A DNA stretch of 56,599 nucleotides from Candidatus Obscuribacterales bacterium (lineage in GTDB: Bacteria > Cyanobacteriota > Vampirovibrionia > Obscuribacterales > Obscuribacteraceae): positions 1 through 56,599 of the forward strand of contig JAIEQI010000129.1 in NCBI GenBank assembly GCA_019747875.1, read 5' to 3'. The notes below the pieces were generated by a model that worked only from the letters and a program-made list of their open reading frames with translations, searched no databases and was not told the DNA's origin. Position numbers and translations under genes: made by a program. Every line of letters begins with the position of its first letter. Positions within the stretch are counted from its first letter, which is position 1. This document shows, piece by piece, positions 1 to 7,057 of this stretch.

Positions 1-206
1 CTTAAATACGCTTCTGAACTTAAATACGCTTCTGAACTTAAATACGCTTCTGAACTTAAATACGCTTCTGAACTTAAATACGCTTCTGAACTTAATACGC
101 TTCTGAACTTAATACGCTTCTGAACTTAAATACGCTTCTGAACTTAAATACGCTTCTGAACTTAATACGCTTCTGAACTTAATTACGCCTCTGAATACTG
201 ACTTAA
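1..206. repeat. 18-bp tandem repeat array (edge-truncated)
   Basis: About eleven head-to-tail copies of CTTAAATACGCTTCTGAA, cut off by the window edge. Copies at 91-107, 108-124 and 161-177 lack one A and are 17 bp. The copy at 178-195 is degenerate, and a further decayed copy (cttaactacgcg) runs into the stop codon at 207-209 of the minus-strand gene. Read on the minus strand, the array begins at that stop codon and extends downstream. No spacers or palindromes are seen, so it is not a CRISPR. Confidence 0.95.
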
Positions 207-1043
207 CTACGCGTCAGGAATTTCGACGTCTTCGAATCCGCTTTCCAGCAAAATTCTAATTTCGTCGGACTGCCGCATCCAGCCGGATCGGTTGCCTTCG
301 TTGCCTCGATCGCCAAAATTCATATGGCGGAATTGCCAGGTCACGTCGCGCGCAAGGCGGTTCCCCTGGACGATTTGCCCCAGATACCAGCCCTTTCTAT
401 CGAGAAAGGCTTCTAAGCCGTCGTCCCATCGCGCAATGTTTCGCCCGTCCGGCAAGAATAGCGCTCCTTTGTAAGCGACTGCGACATGTTTGCCGTCGCT
501 GTCAAAAAGATAAATTTCGTTGTCACCCCAGAGGTCCGGCGGTGCGTTCTTGGCTTCTTGTGCTTCCTCAGCTTCCCTCAAGGCTCTTGCCGCGCGAGCT
601 TTCTCTTCCATCGCAGCGGCTGCAGCCGCCCGCGCGAGAGCTCGTTCTTCAGCCTTTTTGAGCGCCTCTTCCTCTTCGGACGCACCCCCTACTGCCGCCT
701 GGGCAGCAGCTTGAACTGGCTGTGCATTGCTTGACGAGGTACCGCCATTACTTTCAGCCTTGGGCGTAGTTTGCGCTGCTGGAGCTGGCGCTGGAGCCGC
801 TGCTGCTGGAGCGGCCTGTCCCGCTGCTGCCTCTCTGGCGCGCGCCTCTATGATTCCCTTGAGTTCAGTCGCTTTGATAGCCAGTTTGTCGGCTTTTTCC
901 GTCTGACCGCACTGGCGCAAGATCCCAATATATTGATTGAGCATCGCCAGTACTTCAGGGTGATAGTTGCCAAGGCGCGAAACTGCGTCACGCAGCTGCG
1001 TCTCAGATAGTTTCAAGACTTCCGCATATGGATCTTGGGTCAT
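207..1043 (-). CDS. TPR/coiled-coil protein with C-terminal beta-flower-like domain
   Basis: A 278-residue protein without signal peptide or membrane segment. Residues 1-70 look like a TPR-type helical pair (YAEVLKLSETQLRDAV, then a helix rich in Q, E and K). Residues 70-170 are an Ala/Pro/Glu-rich linker that would form a charged coiled coil. The last ~105 residues, starting near WGDNEIYLFDSDGKHVA, have the repeated pattern 'FDSDGKHVA.../LPDGRNIARWDDG' seen in small '4-fold beta flower' domains. That resemblance is from memory of the motif and is tentative. The gene stands alone, divergent from the secreted protein at 1120, and its stop codon abuts an 18-bp tandem array. Function unknown. 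Confidence 0.75.
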   Translation of the reverse strand: MTQDPYAEVLKLSETQLRDAVSRLGNYHPEVLAMLNQYIGILRQCGQTEKADKLAIKATELKGIIEARAREAAAGQAAPAAAAPAPAPAAQTTPKAESNGGTSSSNAQPVQAAAQAAVGGASEEEEALKKAEERALARAAAAAAMEEKARAARALREAEEAQEAKNAPPDLWGDNEIYLFDSDGKHVAVAYKGALFLPDGRNIARWDDGLEAFLDRKGWYLGQIVQGNRLARDVTWQFRHMNFGDRGNEGNRSGWMRQSDEIRILLESGFEDVEIPDA

Positions 1044-1119
1044 GCTAGCTCATCAGGATTTGAATTGACTAACATGACATAATATCAAACGTTCGTAAGG
1101 GTAGTGAAGGGGAAGGCAA

Positions 1120-1824
1120 GTGGCGACCCGTAATTTGGCTGTGCTGCGTTACGCCGTTTTGTCTACGCTGCTGGTTCTGGCATACTCGTTTTTTCCACCG
1201 AAACTTTTTGCATTAACTGATCCGCCCCTCACGGATGGGTCTCAGTTTTTCGAAAAAATTGTCCAGGACTCGCAGCTCTGGTCAGACTATTCTTGCATCA
1301 CAGAGATGCATAACTTCAAGCCTGACAAAACGACGATTTCGAGTTCGCGCTTTTTCTACAGAAAGGGTCCGGAGATCCGGATCGAAGTAATGGGAGGCGG
1401 ATTTCGGGACGGCTCAATAATCGTCAAAAAGAAAGATGGAAGCATTCGAGCGAAAGGCGGATTCTTCATGGGTGGAATCGAGATGAATCTCGATCCCGAT
1501 TCAAGAATGCTGATTTTGCCCAGTGGCGTCAACGCTGCGCACGCTGATCTTCCCGAATTGTTTTTGAGCATCAAGCAAGACCTCAGCAAGGGGTTTGCAA
1601 TTAAAGTCAGTTCGGGCCCAATCACAGAACCTTCAATCCCGCAAAAGGTATTCATGCTGGAAGTGCTCGATTCAGCGCAGCAGTTGAATCGACGCATCTA
1701 CCTGTCTGAAGATAAGCTTCCTGTGCGGTGGGACAGTTTTAAGGGTGGCAAAATGATCACCTCGACGTTTTTCAAAAACATAAAAATAAACGCTGGTCTG
1801 AAAGATGACAAATTCCAGTTATAA
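1120..1824 (+). CDS. Secreted LolA-like/DUF1571-like protein
   Basis: A 234-residue protein starting at GTG, chosen because AAGGGGAAGG lies just upstream. The N-terminus carries a signal peptide (hydrophobic stretch AVLSTLLVLAYSFF, probable cleavage after FALT or LFA). The remainder is beta-rich with phrases such as 'YSCITEMHNFKPDKTTISSSRFFYRKGPEIRIEV' split over strands, reminiscent of LolA-fold or DUF1571 periplasmic proteins that wrap lipid. That fold assignment is inferred from pattern only. It overlaps the next gene's longest possible reading frame but abuts its likely start, suggesting a two-gene operon of envelope proteins. Confidence 0.75.
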   Translation: MATRNLAVLRYAVLSTLLVLAYSFFPPKLFALTDPPLTDGSQFFEKIVQDSQLWSDYSCITEMHNFKPDKTTISSSRFFYRKGPEIRIEVMGGGFRDGSIIVKKKDGSIRAKGGFFMGGIEMNLDPDSRMLILPSGVNAAHADLPELFLSIKQDLSKGFAIKVSSGPITEPSIPQKVFMLEVLDSAQQLNRRIYLSEDKLPVRWDSFKGGKMITSTFFKNIKINAGLKDDKFQL

Positions 1825-1840
1825 GGCGGGAGCAATAAAG

Positions 1841-2629
1841 ATGGATGGTCTAATGATGCGAACACTTAAATTGGCGGGCACGCTAAGTTGTCTGTTGATG
1901 CTGTCAGGATTGTCAACCCAAGCGGTTCTTGCAGCTGACGGCATTGTTACTGAAGGCTTGTCAGCGATAAAGATTGCCGCCGATAACAAAAACGCCGCGA
2001 AAAAATCTGGTGATAAATCTACTGGTGAGAAAACTGCGGCAGCACAAGCTTCATCGTCACAACCCGCTGCAAAGCCCGATGGAAAGTTGACGGAGTTAAC
2101 TCTGAACGACATTCAAGACACTGCATTGCTTTTGGATTTCATTCAGGAACAGTGCATCAACGTTTACGAGGAAGCATCACGTGTTCCAGTTTCTGTAAAC
2201 AGCACCGCGGACTTCAAACAAATTGATAAAATTCCAGTCCCGTTGACAGGAAAAACCTTCTTGCCACCCCGACAGGAGTGGTTGGTCTTCTTTGTTGGTA
2301 CCGTTGAGCCCGTCATTCGCCAGTTCGGACAGATGGTTAAAGATATCGATGCCGGTAACAAACAAGTCGTGATACCGGAGCCCATTGCCAAAACGATCGA
2401 GCCGCTTTTTGATGAGTGGGAGAAGGACACGAAATCATTGAATGCGCACCTGGATGAATTGGTGCCACTTTTTGATGACGCTCCAAAGCAGGCTGAAAAA
2501 ATTCGCGATCTGGCAGTAGCTTGTTATGATGATGCTGGGCGCATGGAATCAGTTCGTCGCAAAATCTTTGTTGTTCTCCAAAAGAATGCAAAGCAAGGCG
2601 GCGATAAAGTTTTGATGTCTCCTGAATAA
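1841..2629 (+). CDS. Secreted hypothetical protein
   Basis: The reading frame opens at 1805 inside the previous gene, but the ATG at 1841 is preceded by AAGGCGGGAGC and begins a clean signal peptide (LKLAGTLSCLLMLSGLSTQAVLA|AD), so it is the better start. The mature protein of about 230 residues has a Lys/Ala/Ser-rich linker (roughly residues 45-75). A helical domain follows, containing 'ALLLDFIQEQCINVYEEASR' and 'FFVGTVEPVIRQFGQMVKDID'. No known family is recognised. Its position 16 bp behind the LolA-like gene suggests cotranscription and a shared periplasmic role. Confidence 0.7.
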   Translation: MDGLMMRTLKLAGTLSCLLMLSGLSTQAVLAADGIVTEGLSAIKIAADNKNAAKKSGDKSTGEKTAAAQASSSQPAAKPDGKLTELTLNDIQDTALLLDFIQEQCINVYEEASRVPVSVNSTADFKQIDKIPVPLTGKTFLPPRQEWLVFFVGTVEPVIRQFGQMVKDIDAGNKQVVIPEPIAKTIEPLFDEWEKDTKSLNAHLDELVPLFDDAPKQAEKIRDLAVACYDDAGRMESVRRKIFVVLQKNAKQGGDKVLMSPE

Positions 2630-2668
2630 ATCGTGAAGCCCATTTCCATCTGTTGCATGGAGATTTGA

Positions 2669-4114
2669 GTGCCAGCATATTCTGAAGATCAAATTTTAGG
2701 ATTGGCTCCGGACGAGTCATCAATGAAGTCTGGGCGGGAGCTTGCGACCACCCGGAAGTGGTCTAACACAGGGATGAGTCCGCTTGGACTCTGGGGCGAA
2801 TGCCAGGGCTCTGGTAAGAACCCTTATCAGACTTGCGTTGACTTTTCTGGACCTGCGTTCAAATGCAATTGTCCAAGCCGAAAATTTCCGTGCAAACATG
2901 GTATCGCTTTGCTGTTGCTATTTACAAAAGAGCCAAGTGTGTTTCCTTCGGGGCAAATGCCGGAATGGGCGGATGCTTGGCTCAGGGGGCGCGCTGAAAA
3001 AACTGAGAAGAAAGCAAAAAAGGATGAGGATGCTAAGCCACCAGATCCGGTGGCGAAGGCGAAGCGTCAGGCGGATCGTGCGGCGAAGGTTGAATCAGGA
3101 ATCGCTGATTTGGATCGCTGGTTGCAGGATCGCATAAGGCAAGGGATTTCGAATCTGGCTTCTTCGAGTCATATTATGTGGGAGCAGCAAGCGGCACGTC
3201 TTACCGACGCACAGGCACCTGGTTTGGCTCGCATGCTGCGCCAGTGTGCAGATATCCCCAACTCCCATGAAGGCTGGCCGGAACATTTGCTCAGCCGCAT
3301 GGCGCTTTTACATTTGGCGACACAGGGATATTCGAGGATCGACGAACTCGACGAAGATGCACAGCATGATTTGCGAAGCATTATTGGGTTTACGGTTAAC
3401 CAGGAAGAACTGCTGAAAGAGGATGGAATAAAAGATCACTGGCAGGTGATGGGGCAGCGCGTCGAATATGACGAGCGAATGAAAACTCAAAGGACGTGGC
3501 TTCGAGGTGTGAACAGCAGGCAATGGGCGCTCATATTGCAATTCGCTTTTGGTATGGCACAGCTCGATATCAGTTTTCTGCCTGGGCATAGTGTCGACGC
3601 TGAGTTGGTATTTTTCCCAGGGTCGCTTAAATTGCGTGCCCTTGCAAAAAATATTGGGCACGAGCGAAAGAAAATGGATGCGCTCGACGCATACGAATCT
3701 GCCGATGAGTTCCTGGTGGATTATGCCAAGGCTATGGCGTTAAATCCATGGATGGAAACATTTCCTTGCGCGATAAAGAATGTCACTCCAGTGAGCACTG
3801 GCGTTCGCGAAGTGGTTTTAGTTGATAGCAAGAAGAATGTGATTCCGCTCCGCGCGCCTATGTTTGAGGATACCGCAGGTCATTGGAATTTGTTGGCACT
3901 TTCAGGGGGACGCCCTCTGGATATTTTTGGCGAGTGGTCTGGTCGTAGCTTGTTGCCACTGTATACGATGCCATCAGAGCATTCATGCACAAAATCAATT
4001 ACGCAGGCGAAGGATCCGATTTCAGAGATCAGAAGCCGGCAAGATGCCGGCGCTCCCAGGATCGAACCGAACCATGCGGAAGAATCTTCATATGCACATG
4101 ATGGGGGTTCTTAG
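2669..4114 (+). CDS. SWIM zinc-finger protein
   Basis: A 481-residue cytoplasmic protein starting at GTG behind GGAGATTTGA. Residues ~68-80 hold the SWIM signature CxCx(n)CxH (FKCNCPSRKFPCKHG), a zinc-binding module that contacts nucleic acid or protein. A basic Lys/Asp linker (residues 110-145) and a long helical region follow. It is the first gene of a same-strand block with DUF5691-like, MoxR, DUF5682-like and VWA genes, and its stop codon TAG directly abuts the ATG of the next gene, so the two are translationally coupled. Oddity: the last ~35 codons contain a copy of a dispersed GCCGGC palindrome (4033-4066) read in frame, so the C-terminal tail is probably recent. SWIM proteins next to MoxR/VWA genes are a known genomic association. 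The biochemical role is unknown. Confidence 0.88.
   Translation: MPAYSEDQILGLAPDESSMKSGRELATTRKWSNTGMSPLGLWGECQGSGKNPYQTCVDFSGPAFKCNCPSRKFPCKHGIALLLLFTKEPSVFPSGQMPEWADAWLRGRAEKTEKKAKKDEDAKPPDPVAKAKRQADRAAKVESGIADLDRWLQDRIRQGISNLASSSHIMWEQQAARLTDAQAPGLARMLRQCADIPNSHEGWPEHLLSRMALLHLATQGYSRIDELDEDAQHDLRSIIGFTVNQEELLKEDGIKDHWQVMGQRVEYDERMKTQRTWLRGVNSRQWALILQFAFGMAQLDISFLPGHSVDAELVFFPGSLKLRALAKNIGHERKKMDALDAYESADEFLVDYAKAMALNPWMETFPCAIKNVTPVSTGVREVVLVDSKKNVIPLRAPMFEDTAGHWNLLALSGGRPLDIFGEWSGRSLLPLYTMPSEHSCTKSITQAKDPISEIRSRQDAGAPRIEPNHAEESSYAHDGGS
4033..4066. repeat. GCCGGC palindromic repeat inside the SWIM gene
   Basis: The stretch contains GCCGGCAAGATGCCGGCGCT followed by cccaggatcgaac. It matches the two tandem copies at 56519-56599 with one clear difference (cccagg for cccggg). 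The core GCCGGCaagatGCCGGC can form a hairpin. It is read in frame as SRQDAGAPRIE near the C-terminus of the SWIM protein. Confidence 0.9.
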
Positions 4115-5683
4115 ATGTCATTCAAAGAAGCCTTGGTTACTACAGCATTACTTGGTACTGAGAATCAGGGACTTTCAACTCTAGATTGTCCCGGAGAACT
4201 GCGCGAATGGATCGACAGTTTGATGCAGCAATCAGAGTCGATTGGTCGTGAGCGAACCGTTCTGCATGCGGCGGCCTTTGTGTATTCTCACGCCCGTGCT
4301 GGCGCATTGCTAGCTAAGTACGAGGGCAAAATGCCAGAGCTTGCTCCGGCAGAAACAATGCCTGCGATTTCCGTGAAGGCTTCGCAGCATCTCGACATAC
4401 TGAGTCAATTTCACTACAACCTTTTGGAAGAGTGGTTTCAGATCGTTGCGCAACAGGGACGGCGGATACGTGAGGATCGTCTCGCGCATGCACTTTCGCT
4501 CGGAGCTACGGATTCGGCCCTTCAACCGCTTGTGCGCAAGGTGGTGGGTGAACGTGGAAAATGGCTTTCTGGCTACAACACTGACTGGAGATATGTTCGA
4601 CTCGAGGACGCTGAGGTCGATTGGGAAAAGGTGGCGGACCAATGGGCAATTGGTTCGTTAGATGAGCGCATTGAACTTCTGACGATCGGTAGGAAAAACG
4701 ATCCTGTCAGAGCCTTGAACATGCTGGCTTCAACTTGGAAAGAAGAAGCCACTGAGGCACGTGTGAAATTCTTAGACTGTCTCGATCAAGGCTTGAGCAT
4801 GTCGGACGAAGTCTTTCTTGAGGAAACTGCGCTGAATGATAAGCGCAAAGAAGTTCGAACAGTTGCGCAACGATTGTTGACGTTGATTCCCGAGTCACGC
4901 TATCAGCAGCGTGCACGCCATAGGTTGTTTTCAGCAGTTCAAATTACAACCTTTGCTCCCTCGGGATTGGCGAAGCTGAATCCGAATCATAAGCCAAAGA
5001 GAATCTGGGAAATTCTTATTCCTGAAGTGGATAAAGAAATGATGCGCGACGGCATCGTCGCAAAGTCGAGCGACAGCACACTGGGCGATAAAGCTTTTGT
5101 GTTGATGCAGCTCGTGTCGGCTGTCGATCCTTTTGATTTCGCCAAGAAGTATCAGATCGACTACGAAGAACTTCTGGATATGGCGGAAGACTGCATGTGG
5201 AAGGATGCCATGCTTAACGGACTTGAGGATGGCTCGATCGTTTTTTCAAATTCTGCTGCTGCAAAAGCACATTTAGCACGCGCCAACTGTAATGACTATG
5301 AAGGGCTGGCTGAATCTCTGAATGCATCGGATAAAGAGGAAGTTTTGATGCTCCTATTCGAAAGTAATAAGAACTTCCCGCCATCAACAGGACAGCAAGG
5401 TGAGTGGATTGTTTTACAGTCAGTGCTCAACCAAATGGGGAAATGGTCAGTGAACTTTTCCAAGCTTATGATGCAAGTTTTTCGGAACCATTTGCGCGTC
5501 AGTAAGGGCGATGTGTATTCCATTGACGATTTGATTAAGGGAACAGCAAACCGAATCGATATCAGTGTCATTCCAGAGTTCCAGTCGGTCTTTGGAAGCA
5601 TGGGGTCTGTCCCGTTGATAGATAAAGCTTTGGAAACAATGTTTTTTCGGCAAGAAATGAAGCAAGCATTACAGCACGATTGA
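4115..5683 (+). CDS. DUF5691-like helical protein
   Basis: A 522-residue protein without signal peptide or membrane helices, almost wholly alpha-helical by composition. The opening (SFKEALVTTALLGTENQ) and the tandem helical pattern (for example EVRTVAQRLLTLIPESRY, VFLEETALNDKRKEV) fit the DUF5691 family, which co-occurs with SWIM, MoxR and VWA genes; the name is from memory of the family. HEAT-like repeats suggest a scaffold or adaptor. It starts immediately after the SWIM stop codon and ends 19 bp before the MoxR gene, firmly inside the same operon. No catalytic motif is visible. Confidence 0.8.
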   Translation: MSFKEALVTTALLGTENQGLSTLDCPGELREWIDSLMQQSESIGRERTVLHAAAFVYSHARAGALLAKYEGKMPELAPAETMPAISVKASQHLDILSQFHYNLLEEWFQIVAQQGRRIREDRLAHALSLGATDSALQPLVRKVVGERGKWLSGYNTDWRYVRLEDAEVDWEKVADQWAIGSLDERIELLTIGRKNDPVRALNMLASTWKEEATEARVKFLDCLDQGLSMSDEVFLEETALNDKRKEVRTVAQRLLTLIPESRYQQRARHRLFSAVQITTFAPSGLAKLNPNHKPKRIWEILIPEVDKEMMRDGIVAKSSDSTLGDKAFVLMQLVSAVDPFDFAKKYQIDYEELLDMAEDCMWKDAMLNGLEDGSIVFSNSAAAKAHLARANCNDYEGLAESLNASDKEEVLMLLFESNKNFPPSTGQQGEWIVLQSVLNQMGKWSVNFSKLMMQVFRNHLRVSKGDVYSIDDLIKGTANRIDISVIPEFQSVFGSMGSVPLIDKALETMFFRQEMKQALQHD

Positions 5684-5702
5684 TGAGGGAGTAAGGATAG
5701 TT

Positions 5703-6797
5703 ATGGCAAATGCAACTAACACCGCCACGATACTGAGGGCTCATGCTGAGCAGCAGTTCGCAGAAGAGTTGGCGGAGCTGGCGAAAGTTGATAGCAAACG
5801 CCGCCCCCCTAATTGGCAGATGTCACCATGGGCAGTGATGACCTATATCATGGGTGGCAAGCTCGACAATGGCTATGAGATAACCCCAAAGTATATTGGA
5901 CGAACCAGGTTGGTAGAAGTGGCGATTGCAACACTGGCGACCGACCGCGCGCTATTGCTCCTTGGTGTTCCCGGAACTGCCAAGACTTGGCTCTCCGAAC
6001 ATTTGGCTGCGGCGATTAGCGGTGATTCCTCGATGCTTGTACAAGGCACCGCAGGAACGGCGGAAGAGTCCATCCGCTATGGGTGGAACTATGCCAAGTT
6101 ATTATCTGAAGGTCCGTCAATGGGTGCTCTCGTTTCATCGCCTGTTATGCGCGCGATGAGTGACGGAAAGATAGTTCGCGTTGAGGAATTGACGCGTATG
6201 CCTGCTGATGTTCAGGATTCGCTCATAACGATTCTCTCAGAGAAGACATTGCCGATTCCTGAATTGAATACTCAAGTTCAAGCTGTAAAAGGATTCAACC
6301 TGATCGCCACAGCTAATGATCGCGACCGCGGCGTGAATGATCTTTCGAGCGCGTTGAAGCGTCGATTCAATACTGTCGTTCTGCCGGTGCCGGATACTCT
6401 CGATGAGGAAGTTGACATTGTGCGAAGGCGGGTGGAGTCGCTCGGAAAGGCGCTTGAACTGCCGGCCGAGGCGCCCGCCATTGAGGAGGTCCGCCGGGTC
6501 GTAACTATCTTCCGCGAATTGCGCAGTGGCATCACCGCTGACGGGAAGACGAAGCTAAAGATGCCTAGTGGCACCATGAGCACTGCTGAAGCCATTTCGG
6601 TGATTACAAATGGATTAGCTTTGGCAGCACATTTTGGTGATGGCAACCTGTTAGCCAGTGATGTCGCAGCCGGCATCATCGGCGCCATAGTGAAAGATCC
6701 AGTTCAGGATAAGGTCGTGATGAAGGAATATTTGGAAACCGTCGTAAAGGAGCGCGAAGGATGGAAAGATCTCTATCGCTCTTGCCGCGAGTTTTAG
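5703..6797 (+). CDS. MoxR-type AAA+ ATPase
   Basis: A 364-residue AAA+ protein behind an AGGAT ribosome site. Walker A is GVPGTAKT (residues ~88-95). Walker B is KIVRVEELTRMP, with Val-Glu-Glu instead of the usual Asp-Glu. Sensor 1 is LIATAND (~200-206) and the arginine finger region is SSALKRRFN. These are the hallmarks of the MoxR clade, whose members couple ATP hydrolysis to remodelling of client proteins together with a VWA partner. The matching VWA gene ends the cluster at 9544-10734. A 260-bp gap holding palindromic repeats separates this gene from the DUF5682-like gene. Confidence 0.93.
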   Translation: MANATNTATILRAHAEQQFAEELAELAKVDSKRRPPNWQMSPWAVMTYIMGGKLDNGYEITPKYIGRTRLVEVAIATLATDRALLLLGVPGTAKTWLSEHLAAAISGDSSMLVQGTAGTAEESIRYGWNYAKLLSEGPSMGALVSSPVMRAMSDGKIVRVEELTRMPADVQDSLITILSEKTLPIPELNTQVQAVKGFNLIATANDRDRGVNDLSSALKRRFNTVVLPVPDTLDEEVDIVRRRVESLGKALELPAEAPAIEEVRRVVTIFRELRSGITADGKTKLKMPSGTMSTAEAISVITNGLALAAHFGDGNLLASDVAAGIIGAIVKDPVQDKVVMKEYLETVVKEREGWKDLYRSCREF

Positions 6798-6890
6798 AAA
6801 GCAGCCACCAGTGCTAGATGGCGGAGGTAATAACTATCATCAATTTAGAACATTATTGGAATAGGGGGATGGAACTAATCACGAATAGCT

Positions 6891-6992
6891 CTATGAGGCT
6901 ATGGGCGGACGTCCGGTCAGCCAGGTCGTATGGAGCGCGGACGTCCCGTCCGCCTATGAGTATGGGGAGCGGACATCTTGTCCGCGCCTGAG
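6891..6992. repeat. Dispersed GGACGTCC-type palindromes
   Basis: Two hairpins sit between the MoxR and DUF5682-like genes. One is GCGCGGACGTCCCGTCCGCC framed by 'tatggagc' and 'ctatgag'; the other is GCGGACATCTTGTCCGCGCC. A partial third copy lies at 6903-6915. Related copies occur at 10921-11258, 12927-12959 and 48014-48083. The rest of the 6798-7057 gap shows nothing else except the AGGAG ribosome site of the next gene. Confidence 0.88.
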
Positions 6993-7057
6993 AAATTCCT
7001 ATGATGTAGGATCTCACGTTCTTGTCACTTTAACGAATTAGATATACAGGAGTCTAA

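Noticed and set aside
1..206. Possible CRISPR array at the window start
   Set aside because: The 18-bp units are directly contiguous with no unique spacers, and no cas gene is nearby. It is a simple tandem repeat.
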